Shown here piece by piece: positions 19,048-26,968 of a stretch of 64,000 nucleotides of DNA. The translations under genes and the position numbers were made by a program. Numbering within the stretch: the first letter of the stretch is position 1; each line of letters begins with the position of its first letter. Location: the NCBI RefSeq assembly GCF_013375035.1, contig NZ_CP056032.1, positions 1,782,001 through 1,846,000 on the forward strand, written 5' to 3'. Source of the DNA: Spirosoma sp. KUDC1026 (GTDB taxonomy: Bacteria > Bacteroidota > Bacteroidia > Cytophagales > Spirosomataceae). Below the pieces are notes generated by a model. That model was not told the DNA's origin. It saw only the letters and a list, made by a program, of their open reading frames with translations, and did not search any database.

Positions 19048-20082
19048 TTAGTCCAGACGCACCCAGATGTTGCCGGAGAGGTCTCCGCCGGGATGAAGGA
19101 CGGTAAGCCCTTCGCCATTATTAAAGGCATTGACGTTTGATGTCAGTGGTTCGATAGCGATACTATCGCGCTTGGGGGGCGTAAAACAGACCATGTAGTT
19201 CAATTTGCCTTCTCCGGTTTCCTGACCCATAACCAGCCGTATGTTATGCTTAGCGGAGATGAGCGACGTTTCGGCGAAAGTACTGCTATCGGGATGCTGC
19301 CCCGTGGGTTCAATCATAAACGGTGTATCCAGCACGTTGTCGTATAAATCCAGGCGTTCGGCGGCTACCCGATCGTAATGCCCGGTTGGCAGCATGGTCT
19401 TGGCGTCCAGCGAAATCTCGGTCCGGCCGGGTAGTTCCAGCAGATGGTTATCAATGGGTTCTTCGGAGAACATGAAATACGGGTGCCAGCCAAAGGCCGC
19501 CGGGCAGCGGGTTGGACCGGTGTTCCGAACGGAGTAGCTGATACGTAACGCCGACATCTTATCCTCTTCGTGAGCGCTTCCGAGCTTCAGCAGATCCGCC
19601 TGAACCAGCTCATACGTAATAGTTAACAGGAATGGAAAAGGGTAACCGCTAAACTCACCCTTGTAATCGTACTGCATGGTAAGCCGGGCCGACGTATCGG
19701 TCGCTTCCTGCTCGACTACCGTGAATTCTTTGTCATAAACGAAGCCGTGAATGGCGTTGTCGCGACTGGCTTCGTTTAATTTCAGCGTGTAGGATTCGTC
19801 TTCAAACATGTAGATCCCATGCCGGATGCGACTAACAAACGGATAGAGCAGCGCACTGGCGTGGGTTTCATCGGCAACCAGGGCCTGGGGTGATTCCGGT
19901 GTTTTAAGAAGGGCAAAAAGCTTGTCGCCCTTCCGAAGCACCAACCGTCGAAGCGTAGCGCCAAAGCCGGGCAATACCGTAATGAATTCGCCTGACTCTG
20001 TATGTTCGAGGATGTATTCGGTGATTGGCTCTGTTGCCGACGGTAATGGGCCAAAAGGCTGAGTGGTAATCTGGAAAGGCAT
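19048..20082 (-). CDS. aldose 1-epimerase family protein, cytoplasmic
   Basis: This 344-residue protein belongs to the aldose 1-epimerase superfamily but lacks a signal peptide, unlike the mutarotase at 10492. RDNAIHGFVYDKEF carries the first active-site His, CPAAFGWHPYF the second, and the late CFTPPKRDSIAIEP region aligns with the Glu-containing C-terminal strand. Family members act on sugars or on glucose-6-phosphate; the substrate is not evident here. The 116 bp on its upstream side separate it from the TIGR02757 gene, which is in the same direction. Confidence 0.9.
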   Translation of the reverse strand: MPFQITTQPFGPLPSATEPITEYILEHTESGEFITVLPGFGATLRRLVLRKGDKLFALLKTPESPQALVADETHASALLYPFVSRIRHGIYMFEDESYTLKLNEASRDNAIHGFVYDKEFTVVEQEATDTSARLTMQYDYKGEFSGYPFPFLLTITYELVQADLLKLGSAHEEDKMSALRISYSVRNTGPTRCPAAFGWHPYFMFSEEPIDNHLLELPGRTEISLDAKTMLPTGHYDRVAAERLDLYDNVLDTPFMIEPTGQHPDSSTFAETSLISAKHNIRLVMGQETGEGKLNYMVCFTPPKRDSIAIEPLTSNVNAFNNGEGLTVLHPGGDLSGNIWVRLD

Positions 20083-20198
20083 AATTAGTTAGAGAAGTCG
20101 ATAGCCTAATAAGCCATTCAACGCGGATATTGTTTGCCCGGCATTGGCCAAAACTAGCAAACTGCAGCGGAAACAAACGGCTAACCAGAAACCGACGA

Positions 20199-20975
20199 TT
20201 ACATCTCGCCCTCAACGCCAAGCCCGAACAACGCAAAATCGTACCGCACCGGGTCATTGGCATCAAACTGGCGTAACGTCTGCGTTAGTTCGATAGCCGC
20301 TTTCCAGTCGGTTTGGGGGCGGGTGAGCAGGCCCAGTTTCCGGGCTACGCGGTTGACGTGCACATCGATCGGCATGACCAGCTGTTCGGGACGTAATCGC
20401 GTCCATACCCCGAAATCGACCCCCTGCCCGTCCCGTCGAACCATCCAGCGCAGAAACATCAGCAGCCGTTTGCAGGATGAATTGCGGGCGGGCGTAGCAA
20501 TATGCTTGCGCGTACGGTCAGGGAAAAACGGATCGCAGCAGAACCGATCATGAAAGCCGATCAGAGCTGACTCAACCGTTTCGGCGGACGCCGACGCTGG
20601 ATTGCTCAGGAAAGCTTCCTCCAGCGAGTCGTGCTGCTGGTAATATTGGTGAAAGAAATGCAGGAAATACAACGCGTCGGTAGCGTTGAACGTACGGTGT
20701 TTGAAGGACAGAAACCGTTTGAGGTCGGTTTCTTCGTGGTTCCGGATGAAGTCGTATGGAGCACCATCCATCAGCGTAACCAGCTCCGCCGATTTCTTGA
20801 GAATTACGGGCCGCTGTCCCCAGGCCAGCATTGCCGACCAGAAGCCCATGATTTCGATATCCTGTTTCCGGCTGAACCGGTGCGGAATACTGATGGGGTC
20901 GCGTTCAATAAACGACGGGCGATTGTACTGATCCGCTTTAGCGTTCAGTAAGTCGGCGAGGGAAGAAAAATCCAT
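20199..20975 (-). CDS. TIGR02757 family protein
   Basis: This 258-residue protein matches the TIGR02757 family, widespread in Bacteroidota and without an established function. Typical stretches are SIPHRFSRKQDIEIMGFWSA, the HRTFNATDALYF region and MPIDVHVNRVARKLGL. The last motif resembles the helix-hairpin-helix and Asp region of endonuclease-III-like DNA glycosylases, so a nucleic-acid role is possible but unproven. It lies in a leftward run between the mutarotase and a small membrane protein. Confidence 0.9.
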   Translation of the reverse strand: MDFSSLADLLNAKADQYNRPSFIERDPISIPHRFSRKQDIEIMGFWSAMLAWGQRPVILKKSAELVTLMDGAPYDFIRNHEETDLKRFLSFKHRTFNATDALYFLHFFHQYYQQHDSLEEAFLSNPASASAETVESALIGFHDRFCCDPFFPDRTRKHIATPARNSSCKRLLMFLRWMVRRDGQGVDFGVWTRLRPEQLVMPIDVHVNRVARKLGLLTRPQTDWKAAIELTQTLRQFDANDPVRYDFALFGLGVEGEM

Positions 20976-21040
20976 AGGAAATGCCCTGGCAACTGAGCAG
21001 GGAAACCCGCTGAGCAGTGTGATTCGGCGGGTATACGAAA

Positions 21041-21253
21041 CTAACGGGAACGGCCCCCGCTCACAACCCAGGCAGCTGCCCGCGAAACGCCGGAGAAAAC
21101 CGCCAGCAGGCTGGACATGACAAACGTGAAAACGGCGATGAACGGATACGCCAGAATGAACATGATGTTGAACGTTACGTAGCCGGGAGTGGCTTTCATC
21201 TGCGCATCACGTTCCTGATGTCGGCGGGCAATACGTTCTTCCTTGTTTTCCAT
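21041..21253 (-). CDS. small membrane protein, 70 residues
   Basis: This 70-residue protein has a charged N terminus (MENKEERIARRHQERDAQMK) and one or two hydrophobic segments (about residues 25-60). No family was recognised. It begins 29 bp after the end of the LysM protein gene and runs the same way, so it may be cotranscribed and have an envelope role. Confidence 0.65.
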   Translation of the reverse strand: MENKEERIARRHQERDAQMKATPGYVTFNIMFILAYPFIAVFTFVMSSLLAVFSGVSRAAAWVVSGGRSR

Positions 21254-21282
21254 AACTTGAGATTGATTGGCTGGCTTAATCC

Positions 21283-22488
21283 TTAGCGGACAATGTAACT
21301 TACGTCAGCCCGAAAACGCTGGTCGTTAGGCGAAAGTTTCGTAAACGCCTGACTTGACAACTTAATTAGAATCTTGTCGTTCACGCCTGTATCCGGCAGC
21401 CGGCCTACCACTTTAACCCAGACGCTTTGGTTGTTGAACGCGTTACGTACCTGCACCAGCGATCCGATAGGGGCCGAGCGGTGCAGCGCCAGGTATTTGC
21501 CGGAATTGTCGCTCCCTTCAATTTCTTCGGCAATACCGCTGCTGGAAATCCGCCGACCGCGCGTAGGCATCGGGGCGTCATTACCCGCCCGTGGGGTTTC
21601 GACCACAACGTCGTCACTGGGCTTTGGGGTAACGGCGGGGGTTGGCGCTTCCGGCCGGGCTGCTTCAGGAGCTGGCCGGTCGGTCTTGGGCTCCGGCTTT
21701 GACTCAGTTTTGGTTTCAGTTTTCGGCTCCGGCTTGGCTTCTGGTTTTGGCTCGGTTTTCGGCTCCGGGCGGCTAGCTTTAGGCGTCCGTTCAGGAGTGG
21801 TTCTCGTGCTTCGGGTTGACGAATCCGCTGTTTTTGCGGCTGCTTTATACGGAGTCGACGGCGTACGGGCCTGGTACGCCTTCTCCGACGTAATCAGCGC
21901 CTGACCAATCAGGACGTTGTTGGAGGTCAGGTTGTTCCACTTACGCAGATCACTCTGCGACACGTTATACCGCTGAGCGAGGCTGTAGAGGGTCTGGCCC
22001 GCTTCAACCACGTGGATGTCCGATTGGGTTGGGTCCGTCGATTTCTTAATTTCTTTATTCGCTTTGGCTTCCGGCGTCTCAACTTTAGCGGCTGGCTCCG
22101 CTTTAGCCGTTTCTTTTGCCTTGGACTCGCGCTTCTTCATCTTTTCCTCTTCCCGGATCGCCTTCGTCAGCGCCTTTTCCTGCTTCCGACTGATCGACCC
22201 TTCCGGAACGGGCACCCGGATCACCTGATTGTAGCGAAGAGCGTCCGGAACGCCGGGGTTGGCTGCTTTAATCTCGGCAACCGCCCTGCCGTACCGGCGG
22301 GCTACGGCATACATGGTCTGGCCTTCCGTGACTTTGTGTAGGATAAAAAGTTTCCCATCTTTTTTCTCGATGCCGATTGAATCAACGGCGACCTTATAAC
22401 TAGGTAAACCCGGATGGGCTTGCAAGGCAGTCGTGAAAAGGGTGCCGCTTAACAGGAGGGAAGCGGCAAGCATAACGATCTTTTTCAT
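21283..22488 (-). CDS. secreted double-LysM protein with RlpA-like C-terminal domain
   Basis: This 401-residue exported protein has a signal peptide (about residues 1-24) and two LysM peptidoglycan-binding domains (about 50-100 and 158-205; the latter has EAGQTLYSLAQRYNVS). A linker at about 215-300 is rich in Lys, Pro and Glu with repeated PEPK-type units. The C-terminal part (about 315-401; GKYLALHRSAPIGSLVQVRN, later VGRLPDTGVNDKILIKLS) resembles the double-psi barrel of RlpA-like lytic transglycosylases, though catalysis is not certain. It probably acts in cell-wall remodelling or division. The PEPK repeat may vary between strains. Confidence 0.88.
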   Translation of the reverse strand: MKKIVMLAASLLLSGTLFTTALQAHPGLPSYKVAVDSIGIEKKDGKLFILHKVTEGQTMYAVARRYGRAVAEIKAANPGVPDALRYNQVIRVPVPEGSISRKQEKALTKAIREEEKMKKRESKAKETAKAEPAAKVETPEAKANKEIKKSTDPTQSDIHVVEAGQTLYSLAQRYNVSQSDLRKWNNLTSNNVLIGQALITSEKAYQARTPSTPYKAAAKTADSSTRSTRTTPERTPKASRPEPKTEPKPEAKPEPKTETKTESKPEPKTDRPAPEAARPEAPTPAVTPKPSDDVVVETPRAGNDAPMPTRGRRISSSGIAEEIEGSDNSGKYLALHRSAPIGSLVQVRNAFNNQSVWVKVVGRLPDTGVNDKILIKLSSQAFTKLSPNDQRFRADVSYIVR

Positions 22489-22583
22489 GGGTTAGCCGCT
22501 GTAAACGGCGGAAAATGTTTCCGGCTGGCAGTGTTTGAGGATGCCACTGGTAAAATTAATGAAAATGTGGCTAGTTTTTCAGA

Positions 22584-22667
22584 TTAAAGGCACTTAAAAA
22601 GGGCAAGATGTCAGCACAGGAAGGTGTTATCCCACCCGTCTCGTTGAGCCTCTCTTTGTCCTCAACC
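22584..22667 (-). repeat. diverged 84-bp direct repeat, left copy (pseudogene remnant)
   Basis: This segment aligns without gaps to 41380-41463 with about 66 of 84 bases equal. Read on the minus strand it encodes VEDKERLNETGGITPSCAD, and the other copy IEDKESLDEPEGMTYSCAY, so both look like decayed ends of one gene family. On this side the frame is open for some 75 codons up to a stop at 22573-22571, without a usable start. Family not recognised. Confidence 0.6.
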
Positions 22668-23175
22668 TGACCAAACCGCTGCGACGCCAGTTGGCGGACC
22701 GTTATAAAACTGGCCGCCCCTCTGACCAGACGAACGTGTTGCTGATCCTGCCCGGCCGATTGCTTAGTGATAACGGGTGGTCTGCCACCGCGGCCTGAAT
22801 GTAGTGGTCATGCGTTGCAAGATTGGTGCGCCAGCAGACCAGTAGTACTGCATTAGATCGAACCGGGGAAGCCTACTTAATACCGTCAGGCAGCTTAAAC
22901 TCTAGTCAGAACTGATTATCCTGTTTCGGCTGCTTATCCCTGTTTTGTCAGAGGTGTAGCACCTTTAGAAAACAGATTCTCCTTACTCTTTCCTACAGAA
23001 GAGTCGCCCTTTCCGCCGTCAAAATTTATAAAATCTTCATAACCAAACCCCCTGTTTATTGCCGTGCGGGGTGAGAATATGGCTGCTGCAGAAAAACCGT
23101 GGCAAATCATCTGCGAGTCGTCCGAAGCCCGAAAACCTGTCATTTTTGGCCATTTTTCGCTGGTTTGGGTCGTGG

Positions 23176-23241
23176 TGAGCAAAATGTGCACCTATTTGGG
23201 CGAAATATGCACATCGCTCTGGTAGCTATACTATAGACTTG
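23176..23241 (+). promoter_or_regulatory. conserved activator-type promoter, copy A
   Basis: Two half-sites, AAATGTGCAC (GTGCAC core 23186-23191) and AAATATGCAC (core 23207-23212), lie 21 bp apart in direct orientation, joined by CTATTTGGGCG. A TAGACTTG box (23234-23241) starts 27 bp after the start of the second core. It resembles the Bacteroidota -7 consensus TAnnTTTG, and no TTG is present at the -33 position. The first 40 bp differ from copy B at one base. Confidence 0.8.
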
Positions 23242-23243
23242 CA

Positions 23244-23313
23244 CAGACATTGTCCACCGGAAAAATACTTACTTCCGACTGACGATTCGTTGGTCAATGT
23301 CTGCGGTTTTTTT
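23244..23313 (+). promoter_or_regulatory. leader hairpin with T run, possible attenuator
   Basis: The sequence CAGACATTG (23244-23252) is complementary to CAATGTCTG (23295-23303), which is followed by CGG and seven T. The hairpin begins right after the expected transcription start of copy A and lies about 160 bases before the start codon. It looks like an intrinsic terminator inside the leader. Copies B and C have no obvious equivalent. Confidence 0.45.
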
Positions 23314-23474
23314 CGCTTTCTGTTCTACCCAACCCATTCATAACTGTTTTCCTGTTTGCGTCAACCGGTCTGTCTCCGCCCGCTGTGGGGCAGTTGTAGG
23401 GTAGGACCATGCCTTATCCCCGACAACGTCACCCGTTACTGATTTCCGTTTGTAACCAATTAACTAATTTCATT

Positions 23475-26400
23475 ATGACCCATTCTTTACCTTCTTTTTC
23501 CTGGTTCGGCCGGCAGGCGTTCAGTCTGCTCCTGCTGCTGTTGAGCACTGGGCTGCTAGCTCAGGCCCAGAGCATTCGCTATGTTAAACCCGCGGGCACG
23601 GGTAATGGCAGTAGCTGGGCCAACGCCAGTGGGGACCTGCAGGCGATGATTAATGCCAGTAGCAGCGGTCAGCAGGTCTGGGTAGCTCAGGGCATTTACA
23701 AGCCCGGCCCGGCGGGCAACACCGACCGTAAGGTAAGCTTCGCTATGAAGGATGGGGTGGCCATCTACGGCGGCTTCGCGGGTAGTGAAGCTGACCTGAG
23801 CCAGCGCCCTACCATTAACCCGGTCAGCGGCAATCCATCCAGTACTACCCTGAGTGGCGACATCGGCATCGCAGGGAACAGGAACGACAACAGTTACCAT
23901 GTCATCTTCAACCCGCAGGGCCTGACTACTAGCGCGGTGCTGGACGGCTTTCTCGTCACCAGCGGTAACGCTAACGGTAGCAATAATGAAGAAAAGGGCG
24001 GGGGCATGTACAATGATGGTGGAGTTGAATATGTGTGCAGCCCCACGGTGCAGAACTGCTCGTTTCAGAATAACTCGGCTGGCTCCGGCGGGGCCATCTG
24101 CAACAAGGTGTGTAGTCCGGTACTGACCAACTGCTCGTTTCAGAATAACTCGGCTGGCGGCTCCGGCGGGGCTATCTACAACCTTGGGGAAGGTAATGGC
24201 ACTAGTAATCCGGTGCTGACCAACTGCTCCTTTCGGAGCAATTCGGCGAACTACGGCGGGGCCATCAACAATAGTGGGTTTCGTAGCACCAGTAATCCGG
24301 TGCTGACCAACTGCTCGTTTCAGAATAACCGGGCTGCAACATCCGGCGGGGCCATCTACAACAATGGGCAAGTTAATGGCACTAGTAATTCGGTGCTGAC
24401 CAACTGCTCGTTTCAGAGCAATTCGGCTCAATTTGGCGGGGCCATGATCAACGATGGAGGTAATGGTGGCACTAGTAAGCCGGTGCTGACCAACTGCTCG
24501 TTTCAGAATAACTCGGCTGGCTCCGGCGGGGCCATGATCAACAGTGGGGGTAATGGTGGCACTAGTAATCCGGTACTGACCAACTGTGTATTCTTCGGCA
24601 ACGGGAATGGAAATTCAATTTATAATATCGATGGGGCCAGCGTGTCAGCGACGTACTCCTTGTTCGAGACGGGCGTAACGGGCTACGCCGATGGAGGCAA
24701 CAACCGGACCACCGGCACTTCACCCTTTGTCAGTACCACTGATGCCCGGCTCAATGCCTGCGCACCCGCCATCAACGCGGGCAATAACGCAGCCAACACC
24801 ACCACCACCGACCTGGCCGGTAACCCGCGTCGCTACAACCAAAGCCAAATCGATATGGGCGCCTATGAGTATCAGGGAGATCCCATTAGTATCATCCAGC
24901 AGCCCCCCAGCGGCTCGGCCGTCTGCGCCGGGGCCACCGTCACTACTTCGGTAAGCACCACCGGCACGGTGAGCACCTACCAATGGTACAACGATGGGGC
25001 ACTGCTCAGTGGCCAGGCTTCGGCCACCCTCACGCTGGCCAACGTGCAGCCCACCCAGAGCGGTTCGTATTTGGCCGTCGTTACCGATGGGTGTAGGAGC
25101 CTGACCAGCACCGCTTTTAGCCTGACGGTCAATACTCCGCCCGCTACGCCAACGCTGCTCACCCAAACCGGCCAGAGCTACCCCGGCGGTCAGTCCAGCG
25201 TCACCGTTGACGTCAATTCGGGCAACGTCAACCTGGTGGTGAGTGGCTGCTCCGGTACTATCAACTGGACGGGCCCCAATAATACCTCGGGCACCAGCAG
25301 CCCCATCGTGGTCTCGACCGAGCGGGTAGGGCAGTTTGTCTACTCCGCTACCTGCACCAGTGCCCAGGGCTGCACCAGTCCGGCCACCTCGGCCACCGTC
25401 ACCGTACAGGGCCGGCTGACGGTGCTGCACCGCGACGTGGACAACTACGCCGACAACAACGCCATCCAGCCCCTGCTGGTGCTGCAGAACCAGGGCAGCA
25501 GCGCCCTGCCCCTCGCCCGGCTCACCCTGCGTTACTATCTGACGGTCGAAAACGGCGGCACGCTGGGTAACCTCAACGTCAACTACGCCCAGGTGGGGGG
25601 CCAGAACGTGCGGCTGCGCTACGTGCCGCTGAGCCCGGTCCAGCCGGGGGCCAGCGGCTACGTGGAGGTGAGCTTCACGGCCGGGGCGGGCAATCTGGCG
25701 GCCGGGGCCAACACGGGGCCGATCCAGGCCTACTTCGCCAAGAGTGACTATGGTGCCCTGTTTGAGCCCGATGACTACTCCTACAACCCGGTGCGGGACC
25801 AGCTAACGGCGACCCAGCGCATCACGGCCTACTATGACGGGGTGCTCATCGCGGGCATCGAGCCGGGTTCAGGGGCTCAGGTGCGATCGGTGCGGGCGCT
25901 GACCGAGAGCCGCAACGGAGCGGACGCCACCCAGATCAACACGGTGCTGGAGGTGCGCAACGAGGGTACGGTGGCCCTCAACTACAGCGAGCTGAAAGCG
26001 CGTTATTACTTCACCTCGGACGGCAGCGAGCGGCTGCAGGTGGAGGTTGACGAAGGCAACGTGAGCGCGCGGCTGGTGAGACTGCCTGCGCCCGTTAGTG
26101 GGGCTGATTATTATCTGGAGATCCGCTACAATCAGGGCGGTCAGCTGGCACCGGGGGCCTCAACGGGTGTCGTTCGTTACCGGATCAGCAAGCCCGACGG
26201 GGGGCGTTTCAACCAGGCCAACGACTACTCCTACCAGGAGCAGCCCCAGGAGCGCAGCCAGAACAGCCGGGTGGTGGTGCTGGCGGGCAGTCAAGTCGTA
26301 TGGGGCACCCCGCCAGCGGGGGCACCGGCTCGGCTAGCGTTTGGGGAAGCTGGCAGTGGGCTATCGGTGAAGGTACTGGGTAATCCCATCCAGAACGATC

Positions 26401-26615
26401 AGGTAGGTTTTGAGGTATCAGGAGCAGAAGGCCAACCCCTACAACTGCAACTTTTGACGCCCCAGGGGCGGGTGGTGAGCCAGCAGCTGGTACCGAGCGC
26501 GGAGGCTACACAGCGGCATGAGTTGTCGGTGGCGGGTCAGGCGGGGGGCTTGTTTCTGTTGCAGGTGAGCACGCCCAACCAAAGCCAAACGGTGAAGGTG
26601 CTCAAAGCCTACTAA
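23475..26615 (+). CDS. giant secreted beta-helix/CBM3 surface protein with T9SS tail
   Basis: This 1046-residue protein has a signal peptide ending near LLAQAQS. Residues about 35-465 form a parallel beta-helix with at least six repeats of LTNCSFQ-N-SA--GGAI-N, like the GGAI/FxxN repeats of chlamydial Pmp proteins. An Ig-like region follows (about 475-640). Then come two CBM3-like modules: LHRDVDNYADNNAIQP to QRITAYYDGVLIAGIEP (about 650-800), and a more diverged one (about 810-950). The last 80 residues (KVLGNPIQND to QTVKVLKAY) resemble a T9SS type A sorting domain. It is probably secreted to the cell surface to bind polysaccharide. The ATG at 23475 is chosen over one at 23409 because it starts the signal peptide. 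It is preceded by promoter copy A. Confidence 0.88.
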   Translation: MTHSLPSFSWFGRQAFSLLLLLLSTGLLAQAQSIRYVKPAGTGNGSSWANASGDLQAMINASSSGQQVWVAQGIYKPGPAGNTDRKVSFAMKDGVAIYGGFAGSEADLSQRPTINPVSGNPSSTTLSGDIGIAGNRNDNSYHVIFNPQGLTTSAVLDGFLVTSGNANGSNNEEKGGGMYNDGGVEYVCSPTVQNCSFQNNSAGSGGAICNKVCSPVLTNCSFQNNSAGGSGGAIYNLGEGNGTSNPVLTNCSFRSNSANYGGAINNSGFRSTSNPVLTNCSFQNNRAATSGGAIYNNGQVNGTSNSVLTNCSFQSNSAQFGGAMINDGGNGGTSKPVLTNCSFQNNSAGSGGAMINSGGNGGTSNPVLTNCVFFGNGNGNSIYNIDGASVSATYSLFETGVTGYADGGNNRTTGTSPFVSTTDARLNACAPAINAGNNAANTTTTDLAGNPRRYNQSQIDMGAYEYQGDPISIIQQPPSGSAVCAGATVTTSVSTTGTVSTYQWYNDGALLSGQASATLTLANVQPTQSGSYLAVVTDGCRSLTSTAFSLTVNTPPATPTLLTQTGQSYPGGQSSVTVDVNSGNVNLVVSGCSGTINWTGPNNTSGTSSPIVVSTERVGQFVYSATCTSAQGCTSPATSATVTVQGRLTVLHRDVDNYADNNAIQPLLVLQNQGSSALPLARLTLRYYLTVENGGTLGNLNVNYAQVGGQNVRLRYVPLSPVQPGASGYVEVSFTAGAGNLAAGANTGPIQAYFAKSDYGALFEPDDYSYNPVRDQLTATQRITAYYDGVLIAGIEPGSGAQVRSVRALTESRNGADATQINTVLEVRNEGTVALNYSELKARYYFTSDGSERLQVEVDEGNVSARLVRLPAPVSGADYYLEIRYNQGGQLAPGASTGVVRYRISKPDGGRFNQANDYSYQEQPQERSQNSRVVVLAGSQVVWGTPPAGAPARLAFGEAGSGLSVKVLGNPIQNDQVGFEVSGAEGQPLQLQLLTPQGRVVSQQLVPSAEATQRHELSVAGQAGGLFLLQVSTPNQSQTVKVLKAY
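24110..24590 (+). repeat. in-frame beta-helix coding repeats of about 75 bp
   Basis: About six imperfect copies of a unit containing CTGACCAACTGCTCGTTTCA and ending GGCGGGGCCAT occur in tandem. They encode the LTNCSFQ...GGAI rungs of the beta-helix. High DNA identity between units would allow copy number to change by recombination without frame loss. Confidence 0.8.
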
Positions 26616-26645
26616 GTCGATCTTCCCCCAACCGATACCCGTTGC

Positions 26646-26680
26646 AACGCCCCGTCTGGTGTACTCCGGCGGGGCGTTTT
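26646..26680 (+). terminator. hairpin terminator after first surface protein gene
   Basis: AACGCCCCG (26646-26654) pairs with CGGGGCGTT (26670-26678) and is followed by TT, 30 bp after the stop codon. Confidence 0.8.
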
Positions 26681-26917
26681 GCTGTGTTTCCTTTCGCGTA
26701 CGCGCGTTGTCCGATACGATCAAGTCACTACTGACCGACCTAGATACGCTGGCCAATCAGGCTGGTTTTCTGCTACAGCTCAGCTACTTCCGGGCAACCA
26801 GCCGGTTTTTCTCGCCAACTACTTTTGTGAGAAAAGAATGGGAGCCTGCTACATAAGGAATGGGTAGCGAAGGATGCTGAAAACGTACCAACCAATGCGC
26901 CCGATAAAATCTGAACG

Positions 26918-26956
26918 CAGCCCCGGTACTAAGCAACATTGACTGTAACGGGGCTG
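26918..26956 (-). terminator. probable terminator of the hybrid regulator gene
   Basis: CAGCCCC (26918-26924) pairs with GGGGCTG (26950-26956). Read on the minus strand the stem is followed by CGTTCAGATTTT. It lies 13 bases beyond the stop codon of the regulator gene. Confidence 0.5.
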
Positions 26957-26968
26957 GAAACGAATTCG

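Larger units (their letters stand above)
22489..23474. other. 986-bp gene-poor stretch before the first giant surface protein
   Basis: No intact gene was found. The left part (about 22571-22800) holds a decayed coding remnant on the minus strand, part of which is repeated at 41380-41463. The right part carries the conserved promoter element (23176-23241) and a leader of over 200 bases with a terminator-like hairpin (23244-23313). Confidence 0.7.
26616..26968. other. 353-bp convergent intergenic stretch
   Basis: This lies between the ends of the surface protein gene and the hybrid regulator gene. It contains a terminator for each side (26646-26680 and 26918-26956). Nothing else recognisable is present. 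Confidence 0.6.

Noticed and set aside
22681-22870. Possible transposase remnant left of the first giant gene
   Set aside because: Short open stretches such as GRPPVITKQSAG on the minus strand hint at a helix-turn-helix, but no catalytic motif or terminal inverted repeat was found, so it is listed only as an unidentified remnant.
22934-23191. 85-codon minus-strand frame overlapping promoter copy A
   Set aside because: Its start lies within the conserved promoter element and the peptide shows no family features; the DNA conservation is better explained by the regulatory site.
24110-24590. Regularly spaced repeats that could suggest a CRISPR array
   Set aside because: The units are in-frame coding repeats for beta-helix rungs with no constant spacer length, and no cas gene is present.
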